Numbered from the stretch's first letter, positions 38,801 through 51,325 are shown. The stretch is DNA of 64,000 nucleotides from Monarcha castaneiventris obscurior (GCA_026261815.1 JAMPIT010000059.1:22182001-22246000); one strand, 5' to 3'. A program made the numbers and translations. Notes: a model not told the origin generated them from the letters alone.

Positions 38801-40969
38801 TGTCCTACCTAGCACCTTCCTTTCAGTCAAGTGCCGATACCTCAATTAGGAGGAAAATTAAGGAAAACATGGGTAGGATTAATCAGTGTTTAAAAGGCAC
38901 AAGCGGACAAACCACACAACTACTGACAGCCAACTGCTGCGTGAAAGGCTCCTGTGTCTGACTAGACTTGTTCTGGTTTAGATTCTAATCCTGGGGAAGC
39001 TAAACTTCACTTTCTAGGAATGTTTTTGCTCATGTAGGGACTTAATGAAGAAACCCTACACTTCAGTGACAGACAAGGCAAGGGTAAGGTCAGGAGGAGA
39101 TCTTATCCACAGAAGGGCAAGAATTTGTTTTCTGTAGAAAATGAGGCCTGGCAAAATGAAAGCAGGAAACCCAGAAAGGAACAGGTCTGCCACATTCAGT
39201 GTGTCCTATTCCTGCTGCTAACTCCTGTGCTCAAAAAAAAGGGCAAGTGATAAGGTTGTTCAATTTCACTTCATTGCCTGACACACGCTATGGAAACATG
39301 TACCATTCTAAAGATGCTGGGCAGTCATCACAGTTCAGCTCTTGGAGAGACAAATACAGCTTGCCATACTATTTACTTTCATGATGAGAAGCAAATTACA
39401 CCATTATCAAAGACCTAAATCAAAACAATATTTGAATCAATAAATTCCTGCACAACCAAACAGAAACCAGCCCTTCCTCTTATTCACAATTTCTGTGATA
39501 CCTCTTAATACATGGTAAGCCGATTCACAGTTGGATTATTTCTCAGATACAAGAAAGGCTCTCACATGGAGCCTTTTAAAACCAGAGTTAAAACAGGAAA
39601 AATTAGTAATTGTTTGAGGGAGAGGAAGTCTCACATTCACCTTTGTTGCACTAGTTCCTGGCAAGAGAAATAAATACTCACCACAAGCATTCATGTTTTT
39701 CCATAAAGACAACCATGCAGGGCAACAAAAGGTACACCCACAGGGGAGTAAAGAGCAATAATTTCCCAAGAGAAATGAAAACATAAGCGAAATATTCTGC
39801 TCATGCCTAATTGAGTTCCAAAGAAAACTTTAGACTGGACTATGCTGTCTAGTCTATACATACAAATGGAAAGAAAAACAGTTTCAAAAAGTTGCCCCTA
39901 AAATCTGATGTTAGAACTTTTTAATTCATGCACTGTGGCTTTAGTTCTGATGCCACAGAACATTTAACACTTCACCTTTCTAGGAAGTTACCTCCTCTCC
40001 CATACAGAACAAATATTCAAGGAACAGATAACATTAACAGGTGAACCCTAGAGATAGCTTTTTCGTACTAAAATCAAAATGCAAACTCAACTGCCAAGTA
40101 GCATCAGGCATAGCTATACCCAAACCCCATTTTATTGTACATAACTTTGGTTTCAAATAGAAGACACTACATTGAGAAGCATCTACTACCACTTTAGAGG
40201 ATTAAAATTAACCATGTCATCTGGTAGTGATTGCTTTCAGAAGAAAATTTAAGACAATCATATTTCATTATTTCACATATGAAAAGTAAGCCATTTCTTC
40301 TAAACTAGAATATTAACCTTCCATAACTTAAATGGGGGATTTAAATCCTCTTTGATTCAATCCTGGAATATGTGGAAAGAAGCAAACCTTTACACCAGTA
40401 GAATAAGGACTACTTTCCAGTATTTTTACCAGTCACGGCTACATCAACTTGAACATGGCAGAAATGATTTATTAGTAGTAGTATTAATACAACTTTATTA
40501 ATTAAAGTAACAATCTTAATTTTCTAGATGCAAAAACAATGTTTCCTGGGCTACCTGTTCCTCCTGAAGCAAGCAAAACTCCACTGAAGAAGCTTTTATG
40601 AAAAGTGCATACGATTGCTGCTGCCAGAAACAGCAACAAAAAACCACAGCCAGATTCTGCCACCACAACTCTTAGGAGGATTCTTCTATTTTATCTATTC
40701 TCTGCCAAGAGAAAGTGTAGTCATTGAGAAAGTGTGAGTTTCTTTATCCAGTGGAAATGAAGACTTCTACCATTAATAATAAAAGGTAAATAATAAAGCT
40801 GAAAATCTCCAAACCAGCTGTAGACACAAGTTTACGGAGTACTGTTTAGAGACACTCAACTACTGTAACACAGCCTTCACACTTGCCAGAACTTGCTACA
40901 GCTGAACTCTATTGCTTCTGAAAGCCTGGTAGTAGCTTTCTTAAACATAAGTAACCAGTAGAAGTACAG

Positions 40970-41857
40970 AAGGATGAAGTTAGGGAACATTTAACCAAAC
41001 TGGGCAGACACAAATCCATGGGACCTAATGGGGTGCACTGGTAATGGCTGCGTGAACTGGCCAATGTCATGGCAAGGTCCCCCAATTACTGCAGACAGGT
41101 CATGGCGATCAGGAGAGGCTCCAGAGAACTGGACAAAAGCAAAACATGCCCCTGTCTCTACAACAGCTTGGAGGACAATCCAGGGAGCCACAGGCTGGTC
41201 AGCCTCACCTCAACCCAGGAAAAGTGACAGAGTTTCCTGGAAAACATTTCCAAGCCAAGAAGGTGATGGGAAGTCATTATCAGGGATTTATAAGTGGAAG
41301 CCATGCTAGGCCAACCTGACAGACATTGATAAGGAAACAACTGGCTCAGTGAGCTAGGGGAGTACACAAGTGGTTTATCCTGACCTCAGCAAGACTTCCC
41401 AACTTTTGTTTTCCAAGGCACCTTCACAGACAAACAGATGAAGCACAGACTAGCTAAGTGGAGAGTGAGACTAAGAAACCTGCCAGGCAGAAAGATACTT
41501 AGAGAGCTAGACACCTTACTCTGGAGAAGAGGGGACTCGGAATCTTATCATTGTGTATAAATACCTGGAAAGGAAAGGGAGTAAAGAAGACAGAATCTTC
41601 TCAGTGACAGCCAGTGAACAGACAAGAGGGAATGGTCACAAATTGAAATACATTAAACATTAAAGCATTTTCTTCTTCTTTTAAAACCTACAGGTGACTG
41701 AGCACTGGAACAGGCTGCTCAGGGGCATTGTAATGTCTTCATCTTTGGAGGTGCTAAAAAAATCTGACAGCACAATATTATGTACAACCTGCTCTAGTTG
41801 GCTTTGTTTTGAGAAGCAGGTTGGATTAGAGATCTCCAGAGGTGTCACTTCCAATCT
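40970..41857 (+). mobile_element. CR1 LINE, longest and oldest copy, with reverse transcriptase remnant
   Basis: Starts in the reverse transcriptase part of CR1 ORF2: AAATCCATGGGACCTAATGG corresponds to the KSMGPDG motif, and a frame at 41028-41309 still shows DRSWRSGEAPENWTKAKHAP. It continues through decayed RT sequence to about 41.41 kb, then jumps to the C-terminal part (CTCTGGAGAAGAGGGGACTC; GAGCACTGGAACAGGCTGCT) and 3' UTR. Several hundred bases of consensus between RT and C-terminus are missing, so it carries an internal deletion as well as 5' truncation. It is the only copy reaching the RT domain. Confidence 0.9.
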
Positions 41858-42339
41858 TTGGGTTTGTGTACTTCAGGCTCTACAGACATTAAATCATGTC
41901 CAAGCGCTCATTGGAAAATGTTGTAATGTAATTTTCCTGTCTGTATAAATCTCCACTGGAAGTCTAGTATTCCAAAACAATAAAAAATACACAACTAGAG
42001 GTTCTGGAGTAAGAGAACCCACGTTCTCAAACCATGCTAAAAACAGATGAGGACCTTCAGGTTTGTTGGCTGTGTACAAAAGAGTACACTCATATGTGAA
42101 CTTGAGGAGGAAGGTCAGCTACAGATATTCTTGACATATAGGAGCATGGAGTTAGCTTCAACTTAATGCTAGCATGGCTAACTGGAATTGAAATCCTCCT
42201 GCTACAAGACTTTTTTTATACCTCTTTTATTATTTCCTGAAGTTTCAAAAATTCTAAAAGCTCACATTGTATATCAAGAATTTTCACCACATAAACCAGC
42301 AATGGCTTATTGTTTCCACAACCTTACTTTAAAAAAGTT

Positions 42340-42834
42340 ATGCAAGACCACACTTGGAGTACTGTATCCAGTTCTGGAGACCATTGCACAGGAAAGATAT
42401 GGACCTGCTGAACAGGTCCAGAGAAGGACCACAAAAATGTCAGGGTGCAGGAGCACATCTTCCACGAGGACAGGCTGGGAAAGTTGGGGTTGTTCAGCCT
42501 GGAGAAGGGAAGACTCCTTTAGGACCTTATTGCAACCTTTCAATACTTAAAGAGGATTTATAAGATAGGGACAGATTTCTACTAGACCTGCTGCAATAGC
42601 ACAAGGGGTATTGGTTTTAAATGAAAAGATTTAGACCAGATACAAGGAAAAATTATTTTACAAGAGGGTGGTGAAACACTGGAACAGGTTGTACAGCGAG
42701 GTGGTGGATACCCCATCCCTGGAAACATAAATGGTCAGGTTGGAAGGGGCTGTGAGCAACCTGAAGCTCATTGCAAGGGGATTGAACTAGATGACATTTA
42801 AAAGGTCCCTTCCAATCCAAACTACTCTATAATT
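42340..42834 (+). mobile_element. CR1 LINE, 3' fragment
   Basis: The frame starting at 42354 reads MEYCIQFWRPLHRKDMDLLN, matching the CR1 LEYCVQFW..KD..LE segment. The LFSLEKRRL and RHWNRL regions follow in shifted frames, then the 3' UTR ends AGGTCCCTTCCAATCCAAAC at about 42804-42823 and TACTCTATAATT. It lies 0.5 kb from the preceding CR1 in the same orientation but differs in 3' end, so it is a separate insertion. Confidence 0.95.
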
Positions 42835-45664
42835 GCACGTTGATGCCACAAACAACTTCCTTATACAGTGTCAAAGAAAAGGCAAATGAAAAACTGGAAT
42901 AGAAATATGTTTTACTAGGTACTACAGGAAAACCCCAGAAACATCTGTTGAGTACATCTGTTGGTGACCAGCTGTTGCCTTTTGTCTTGGCCTCCAGTAC
43001 AAACAAGATCAAGTACTCCCATCATTGCAACAGAGACAAAACAATACAAGAGCCATGAGCACCATAAGAAACTCTCAAATAACTGCACTTTGTCTTCATC
43101 AGTTCCCACAATAGCATTACTATCTCTCAAGGATAGGATTTAAGCAAAATACTCATCCTAAGTAATTATTACACAATTTAAGAAAAATTTCCAAGTTTCT
43201 CTTCTCCATGCAACCATTTACACAGAAGGAGGATTGTGTGCAATCTGGCAACAAAGTATCTGAGCCTTAAATAGATGGTGTGCTTCTCCACAAAGCATGC
43301 AGTCACACAAGCAAAAAAAGTCTGTACTTCCCAAAACTGACAAGATTTCAATTGTCATGTGACAACTAGACTTGATACAAATTCTCCTTTTACTGTGAAA
43401 CAAGGTTGTGTGACTCTCAATCAAATGAGGTTCTTCCTCGTTAACTATCATTGATGTTATGCCAGGGTTTTTGGACTCCTCTTTCTTTCTTAAAGGAAAC
43501 AACAGAACAAAAAGATTGCCAACCCCATAACTGCACATTTTATATCATCATCTGCGAATTTCATTTGGTTTTCTTTTCACAGGAACAAAGAAGGAAATTG
43601 AGGAAGAAAATTTTTAAAATAGATTCACCGAAAAGAGTATTAAGACACCTTCCTCCAAGCTACTACGCTTCTTGTAATTGCAGCATTGCTGCAGCTATTG
43701 TACACATTTGTACACAAATCCCTGAGAAAGGAAAGTGCCATGTGACTTCAGATGTTGGTTTGACAAATTTATGTATTGCAGACAGGAATTTCCTGATTCA
43801 AAACACGGGCATGAAAAAGAGCTTCCTGTTGCTCACTTCACTCCAAGAAAAGTAAAAAATAGTAAAAAATCCCCAAAAGACAACAATTTTCCCCATTTAC
43901 TTCTTTAAGGCAGAGGTCACTAAAGTGTACAGAGTGAAAAGCCTATTTTGCCAACAAATTATTTTTGTTGAGTTTGGATACTGGCACAGGGTAGGAACCT
44001 TTTCCTTAAATACCTGTTATTATAAGCTACTTGAGTAACAAAGTCCTGCAGCTCATCTATCCAATCACAAGCTGCACATCTATACACACAGAGAGTGTTG
44101 CATATTACTTCTTCTCATCAAGAAGGAACAGACTTTACTGGCAGCCCACCACCTGTTTTCCAGCTTTTGAAGGTCTCTGCTCCTTAATGAAATAGTTGTC
44201 CTAATTTAGCAAAGGACATGTCCTGTATTAAAAAATAGGGCATAGCTAACTATAAAATGAAGAGCAGAAATAAACCACTTGTGCATTTCAGCCTTCAAAT
44301 GTCATCCACTGCCTTCTGCCAATCACTTTCCTAACACAAACAAGACACACGAAGGAGCAAACCAATTCCTAGTTAGGAATTGTTCACAGAAGTAAGGGAT
44401 CCAGAAGTGGCCAAAGGACTGAAACCACCAGAAAACTAAGTTCACTGAGGAGTTTTTTGGGGCTAGCGGTTTAGACTTACAACCACTCACCCAGTTCTGA
44501 ATAAATGTTGATTTTTTTATTTCTTCCTCCTCACAAGGAATGATGCAGTATCAACTTCAGTTTGGATTTTGTGAAGTCCAATCTGGTGGAAGGATACTCA
44601 AATTCAGTTTAGAGAAGTTACCAAAACAGTCTCATCTCCTTCCATGCCTTTGGGGAGTGGGTAAAAGAAGGACAAGGACGTGCAAGTCCTGCACTCCTAC
44701 TACCTTAGCTGAGACAGGTCTGCTGAAAGCTTTCCATGTCATGCATCCCCAGCTTCAAAGTTTATTAAGGCCTCTGACTGGAACACAGTAAAAAACTTAT
44801 TTTTTAAAATGTATGGAAGAGCATCCAGTTAATCTTGCACCATGCAAAGCTACCAACCAAGTCAAAGAAAACTCCCTAGAGTACAGTTAGTTAGCTAATA
44901 TCTATTAAAAAAATAATAAAATAAAAAGAGACTCTCCCTTCCCCCAGAAGCATTTTATAAAAGAACAACATTTTATGAAATAACGTGGATGTTAGTCACT
45001 AAGTTACTGTCTAAAAAGCTATTGATAAAATTAGCAACTTTTGAAAGCCTAAAGCTCCTACAAATCTGTAGCTGCGTGCATGTGTATAAACACACATGCC
45101 TGAATCACACACAGGCTGTTCATTTTTTTAGCAAAGAAAATTCTGTTTTATGAGAAACTGACAGCAGCACAGCAGCTCACTTAAGTGCTGTGTCCGACCC
45201 TCCTCCTGCCCCTGCCATGTGATCTAGACAACAACATGCAACATAAGCACTGAGCTTAGAGAAAATTTACTTTTTGGAGACAAACTGAGTAAACACACAC
45301 ACACAATCATTTTGAATTGCTCAGCTGACAGTTACTTAAAAAATGAGCATCATAAAGCAGCATTTTTGAAGATTACTTTCGGTTAACAGCAGTTGGCCAC
45401 TGTCAGACTGCAAATTCACTTTTAAAGAAACAACACTGCTTGAAGGATTGACATTTGGAATATTGCCATACTTCCAATCCCAGCTTTGCTGTTAAGAGGC
45501 AAGTCTCATCTCTCTGAAGGGAGCAATGTGAAATCCAGCCACAGATAAAATGCAAGAACCAACACTGGACAAGTACCAAAAAGCAGAATACAACCACATT
45601 AGCAAGTGTGCACACAGAAAGCACCATAATATTTACAGTAGTCCCATGGAGGTTGTTAAGGTTT

Positions 45665-45707
45665 AAAAAAAAAAAAAACCACCAAAAAACTAACACCCCA
45701 AAAACAA
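45665..45707. repeat. A/C-rich low-complexity tract
   Basis: A 14-base A run followed by CCACCAAAAAACTAACACCC-type sequence. Confidence 0.85.
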
Positions 45708-48700
45708 CTTCTATCAGAGCTGAGAGATATTTTATCTCAGCAGATCACCTGAGAAAATATCAGAACAGTAAAGTAAGATGATACTAATTGCGATATACGA
45801 AACTTCATGTTTAATAGCTCAAATCGTAATGTGTAAATGCAACTTAGACATCAAAACAAAGTAAGGAAAAAAATGCACAGCCTAGGAACATTTTAGCATT
45901 GAACTAGATGGGATTCTTCACTTGACTCTGGGAAATTCATGGAGAAGTAAAAAATAAATACCAGGATGAAAAACTGCCCTTGGTGCTGAAGATGCAGTAC
46001 ACAGGGAAGAATACCTCAAGGCAGTGTCACAATTTTGTAATTAAATAATGTAGGACAAACTAATTTATTACCTTTCCCAACCCCTTACTCTCATTAAGAT
46101 TTCCTTTGAGGCTTCAGAGAGTCTAAGCACCAATATAAATAATTGATTAATGATTATGATTCAACTCCTTAAACAAAATAGTGCAAGACTATCATGGTAT
46201 ACTGTTTTTCACAGCTGACATAAGCACTGCATGTGAAGTAAATCCAGGAACACTTTATGCAGAAACTAATTCTAACATATGCAAAAATCTACAGATCCTG
46301 AATGCCAGAACTTTTGGATGAAAAAGATTTCCATACACAACATCAGGTGTGTCAGAACACCTGCATCACTGAACTAGCAGAGACCTAGTTTGAAATGAAA
46401 GGCAGCATTCACAAGGAGTTAGTGTCCAACAGCACCTTCCAGAAAAAGGATGAGTCTGAAAGCTTCGGTCTATAATGCAGACCTTAACCATGTTCTCCAG
46501 CTGAAGGGAGAGATTTGAGAGGGTAACATACTCCAGAAGGAACACAGACTGACCCATTTCTCCACAGTGCTACAAGCTGGCAATTCCTAGAGAGTTTTAG
46601 CTACTGTATCACACCGTGTGTGTGACTGCTGTCACACATCATAATTAAAGCCACTTTTGTGGAACCACATTGCCTGTGCTTCCTAGCAACTGCATCTCAT
46701 GACAAAGGCAGGTTTCTGTACTGGCCCTTACTTCAGCATAACACTGAGATCTACACAGGAATTCTCCCTCCAAGTGGTTTGTGAACAGAAAACACAACAA
46801 GTAAAAGTTTGGAGAAGGAACATTTTCCACGTAAGAACTGAGCGTTTGCCTTAAAATCTTCCCAAATTAAATATTCAGATTCAGAAGGAAAATTTTGTCA
46901 GCAAGGCTTATGATTCCAAAAGGATGTTGATTTCCTTGTCTCAGCTGCTACTTCATCTACTTCTCCCACAGTTTCATCTATTTTTCCCTTACCATCCTCT
47001 GTTCTCTACAGCACCAGGCTCCTGTGTTGCATCAAGTCTTTCGTGATACATTTTACCTGATAACTGGAGCCGCTGCTCATTGTCACCAATCCTCTCTAGA
47101 CCAGCTTCTGGAAGGAGAAAGTGCAGGAGATGCCCAAAGAATGTTTCATCCACAATTGCAGGATTCTGGACAGTTGACTTAATAAAAAGCCATTCCGTCG
47201 TACGGTCTGAACCTTGGTATTGTCAAAGTTTTGTACCATTATTTAGCTCTTCCCAAATTTGACTGGTCCTCAGGTCTCAGTTTAATGAAGAAGTGACTTG
47301 TGAAGAAGACATGTTGAAAAGTTAGCTATTTTGCAAAGCACAATTTCACCCCAATGCCACAGCTTCATTTCATACATAAGAACACAGATTATTCCTCCAA
47401 CTCATATCACAAAGCCAATTTCGTTATGTTACAGAAGCCTGCAGTTTTAAAGCCCTTCCCATGAGGGTGGGAAAATGCCTCAGGTGGTAAGAGGGACAGC
47501 ATCCAGTCATCCTTTTCCCAGAGGTCCCATGCCAACAACTGGCACTACAGTCAGCCCCCACCCAGCCTCGTGCCCAGCACAGAAGGTTTTTCTGGGCAGA
47601 AACATTACAGCACAGCGTGCAGCAAAGCACAAGGAAACATTGCCAAGGTGTCTGATCAGCTTGGCAATAGCTAAAGGGCAACATCCTTCAGTTCAGTCCC
47701 CTCATATGTGATGATGAGTAGTGCCTTGTTTGGTCAGCTGCAACAGCATTACATTTTAAGAGAGGTCCTTAAACAAAATACCTGACTCTTGGTAGCTTCT
47801 ACAACAAAAGACTGCTCCATCCACTGTCAGACACAAGGCCTCCTCTTATTTAAAAACCAAGCAAAGAGCTAAATAAGTGAGAGAAAGAATGATTTATCCC
47901 TATGGCAAGAAAGTGAAAGACAGAAGTTAAGACTCTTGCTAAGGTAACTGATAATTTCCACTGCATAGGCAAAAACTCTACAACTTCTGCTTCATGATAA
48001 AGTGCTCCAGTGATCTCTTAGCATCCATAGCACTGTTCAAACACAACTGCTGGAACACATTGAGAAAGACTCATTCCAAGCTTTAACACTCCTGTCTGAA
48101 TCTACATACTACATGTACATACTACTGAATCTGCATACTACAACCAGCCTGAAATCTCAAGCTCCACATAATTTTCAGATAAAGAGATTTCCAGGAATAA
48201 TCTTCCTTATAAAAATTATTTTAAAAGTCCAAATGAAAAGTAGGAAGAGTAAACTTGCATTTAATACTTGGCATTTAAAAAGAGGTAAATTCCTGTAAAC
48301 AAAGTTTTGGTTATATATTAATTTAGTATGTTACAATTTTTTAAATGAGTGTTGTGTTCATATCCCATCCCATTTAAGCTTCATTCAGAGTAAGTTTTAG
48401 CCTTAGAAAATTAAATTAATGGCATACACATACATTCAAAGGCACTGTCAATTATTCACCACACTCTATACTAATTTTGACTCCTCAAACATCCAACTGC
48501 CCTGTGCATCCTACCATGACAATTGTAGCTTCCAATAAAATCGCATTCAATAAAGTATTGGCCAACCAAATAAATAAAGGCAGTCCAACGCAGTTTATGT
48601 GATCAGTTACAAACACTTAGCTGCCTAAGTCTATTACATACACAGCACTTAATGTGAGTTTCAAAAAAAGCTTATTACTGATAACTTTTTACTAATTACA

Positions 48701-49240
48701 ATAACAATGTATCAATCCATGCAACATCCAATTTCCTGGTCATAATAGAAGTGGTATCTTGAGCAAGAATTATCCTTGCCCTAATGTATCTGTTCAATAT
48801 TGAGATGAGAACCAGTTTGGGGAAATTCACTAAGTTCTGCAGTTCCACAGCAGAAAGAAAGGAGGGCTGTGTGAATAAAATCCAGCCATTCTAAAAATCA
48901 TTTGCAGCTGTCTTCCTGAAATCTCACCTAAGATATCAGCAAGCAGCAAATGGGAAAGCAGCATTCAAGAAGCTCAGCTAACAGAGGTACTTTTCTCCAC
49001 CCCTAAAATGAGACACCATGGTACAGCATCCACCTACCAAGCCCAACAGGCTGAAAACTGTATACCACAGGCACCACTCCATCAGCTTCCAGACAGATAC
49101 TCAGGTTGCTTTTAAAGTACACAGCAATTGGTGTTACCTTCCACCCAGGAGCACAGATCATCCTACTAAAAAGGAAATTTTTACAGCAAATAAGTGGTTC
49201 ATTTATCAAAGGCACCAAATGCCCCAGTAGTTTATGAATT

Positions 49241-49261
49241 AAAAAAAAAAAAAAAAAAAAA
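49241..49261. repeat. Poly(A) run of 21 bases
   Basis: Uninterrupted A run after TTTATGAATT. I looked for a retrocopy body 5' of it and recognised none. Run length may be unreliable in the assembly. Confidence 0.9.
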
Positions 49262-51061
49262 GGCAAAAAGTCCTTCTTTTGTCAGGTTTAGATCTGTTCT
49301 CCTCTGCATCACTCAGGGGAAAAAGCAACATGAGAGCTTCTCCAAGTTTCTTAGTAACTGATGATGCATAGAAGTTACCAAGAAACATGATCTACGAGGC
49401 ACATTAATGATGAAGTTTTGGTCAAGGGGTTTGGGTATTTTTTAAATTTATTTTAACTTTAAACCACTATTCCACCTACTTCTCAACACAGGTAATTGTC
49501 TGTACTGCAAAGATTAATTTGCCACATGTAGTCCGCACTCCCAGGATCCAATCTCCACTCTGAATGGAGGAGAGAGGTGAACTAATTAAGAACACCCTGG
49601 TAGCACTAGTCCTCCTCTTCCTCACAGTGCCTATCAGGTAGTTCTGGAACAGTTAAGCTCCCCTTCCCTTCACTGAGGGCTACAAAAGACTCAGTGTCAG
49701 TCACATTCCTCCCCAGAAATTGTACATTTATTGAAGCAGTCAGTCCTCTGAATTGACAAGAAAGCTCAGGCATGCATCCATGCCTTCCTGCCATTGAGGT
49801 AAACACCCCCCAGCAGCACGATTTTTTGCAAGTGACCGGAACTATCAGCAATGACCCTTTCAACTCTGGTGAAAAACTAAGATTTCCCCTTTCAGGGGAA
49901 TCCAAGGAGGCTTTGATTGCATCTTCCAGGTTCACCCCATTTATGCAGGGGTTATTCTAGTGATGGTATCTATTGACTGAAACCCTATAACAGGAAGAAT
50001 AGCTTAAAGCATCTGAGTTCATCAACTCTTCAGAAAGCAGAGCTCATTTGGCAATAAATGAAAGGAACTGCAGAATCTGCTCTAGAAGTGGCGTCTTTCC
50101 CCTTTCCTTTACACAATCTTCATGCATATTTTGGATGAGAGAGGTGTATTCTTTGGCAGTTGCCGTCTGAACTCCCAAAGAATGGAGCAGACCACAAGAT
50201 CATCTCCCTCGCTCCACCTACAAACCCTCAACAACAAGAAAAATGGGGTTGGTGGAGATCTCATACGGTTGTCCAACGCACCAAGAGGAAGACACATACC
50301 CTACAGAGTTGCCTAAATACTTGGAGGGCAACACATATTAAAAAAAACCCTAAAAGTTAAAGAAAGCTTAAAACTGGCTGGCAGGAAGACAAACTTTCTG
50401 TACTTGCCATTGGTTTGCCTGACACCAGCTGACTGTTCCAGTAGTCCTTCACACCAGAAGCAAAGCAGCTGAAATTCATCCCTGATGCAACTCCAGCGAG
50501 ACTAATAGGTTTCCACAAGAACGAATCAGGCCCCGTATATCTAAAACCAAACCCACTAAAGTTTCACTGAAGCGAAATTGCAGGAGTACAATCTATGGAT
50601 AACAGCTGGAGAACATTAACTCTCCCCCCAACCCTTGCCGGGGTTAATTTTTTTCTTTCTGTTCAGACAGGAAGCAGTCATATACCATACTGCATAATAT
50701 AAGGATCCTGGGATATAAAGACGAGTAGAAAAGGATTACAAAGAGCACTCTACAAGTTTTTTAGCGAAGTTACCGCTGCCATAACCCCCGAGCTGCCTTC
50801 GAACAGCAAGCCGCGCCTCTGCCGCGACATCATGAGCTGAGACAGCACTTAAACTCCTATCGAGTGAAAAAAATTATTAAGCATTAAGGGTGTTTTTAAG
50901 GGGCACAGCGGGAGCCCGAGGATTGCGTCGCGGATCCGGGCGGGGGTCGTCCCGGCCGGGGAGAGGAAGCCCCCGCCGCGGCGCCCCTGCCCGGTCACCC
51001 CCTCCCCGGGCGGGGCGACCCCGGCGCGGCTCCAGCACCCCTCCTGCGGCCCCCAGCTCAC

Positions 51062-51098
51062 CCTCGCTGCCGTAGTGCTTGCCATTGTTCGCGCCCAT
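51062..51098 (-). CDS. FBXL7: FBXL7 coding exon 1 (residues 1-13)
   Basis: This 37-bp coding part of the first exon, on the minus strand, encodes MGANNGKHYGSE plus the first base of Gly13. The donor GAGG|GTGAGC (intron starts at 51061) is near consensus and phase 1, so it joins exon 2 to give ..SEGKGSSS, the FBXL7 N-terminus. The start ATG at 51098-51096 has A at -3 and G at +4, a strong Kozak context. His8 is Gln in the mammalian protein as I recall it. The exon sits inside the CpG island, as expected for a broadly expressed gene. The untranslated leader extends upstream (higher coordinates), but its 5' end cannot be fixed from sequence. Gly2 followed by ANNGK is a possible, not canonical, N-myristoylation context. 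The open frame continuing past 51062 is intron. Confidence 0.92.
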
Positions 51099-51112
51099 CC
51101 TGCCGCCTTCAT
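51062..51112 (-). other. Possible upstream ORF 2 (exon 1 part), out of frame with FBXL7
   Basis: An ATG at 51112-51110 lies 14 nt upstream of the FBXL7 start, in another frame, with A at -3. Its 17 exon-1 codons end exactly at the donor. After splicing it would read 10 more codons of exon 2 and stop at a TGA within it, giving a 27-residue peptide overlapping the main start. This overlapping uORF would be expected to dampen initiation at the main ATG. The leader very probably includes position 51112 because it is so close to the start codon. Confidence 0.45.
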
Positions 51113-51321
51113 GCTCGCCGCCGCTTTCCCACGCCGCCGCTCAGCATCTCTGCCGCGGGGCGCCGGGGTGCAGCCCTGGGGCGCTGCCGCGGGAACAGCC
51201 CCCCAAAGTTTTCACGGCGACATGTCCGAAGCAGCCTCCTCCTCTTCTCCTCGGGTGGCCGACACCCTCCCTTCCCCACCTCACCAAAAAAAAAACCAAC
51301 AACAAAAACAAAACAAAACAA
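51109..51321 (-). other. Possible upstream ORF 1 in FBXL7 leader
   Basis: A 70-codon open frame in the presumed 5' leader on the FBXL7 strand, starting inside the T-rich tract and ending 10 nt before the main ATG. Its TGA stop (51111-51109) overlaps the next upstream ATG as ATGA. The peptide is low-complexity and basic (ends GGVGKRRRA) and resembles no family I know. It can matter only if transcription begins above 51321, which is not known. If real, its likely role is translational control, not a stable protein. Confidence 0.3.
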
Positions 51322-51325
51322 AAAA
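51286..51325. repeat. A/C-rich tract inside the CpG island
   Basis: A plus-strand A/C-only stretch (CAAAACAAAACAAAAAACCC) in otherwise GC-rich DNA, about 190-230 bp upstream of the FBXL7 start. On the FBXL7 strand it reads as a T/G-rich tract. Confidence 0.85.

Larger units (their letters stand above)
9959..51061 (-). other. FBXL7: FBXL7 intron 1 (about 41.1 kb)
   Basis: Bounded by the exon 1 donor GTGAGC (51061) and the exon 2 acceptor CAG (9959). A very long first intron is usual for this gene in vertebrates. Apart from the listed CR1 copies, two LTRs and low-complexity tracts, I see no conserved coding exon. No recognisable feature was found in 10014-12611, 12944-17110, 17644-20120, 21131-27470, 30499-32469, 32845-37800, 38401-40969, 42835-49240 and 49262-50769, except short repeats noted separately. 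Enhancers may exist but cannot be seen without comparison between species. Confidence 0.88.

Noticed and set aside
26385..38982. Shared 14-mer TGTTCTGGTTTAGA at about 26386 and 38969 as two more LTR starts
   Set aside because: A 14-base match between two places in 64 kb is expected by chance, and the sequence after it differs with no TSD or LTR end found.
43451..43855. 134-codon plus frame in intron 1
   Set aside because: No recognisable domain and no supporting context. Consistent with a chance open frame.
50849..51061. Continuation of the exon 1 reading frames below 51062
   Set aside because: The FBXL7 donor GAGG|GTGAGC ends the exon at 51062. The remaining GC-rich frame is intron.
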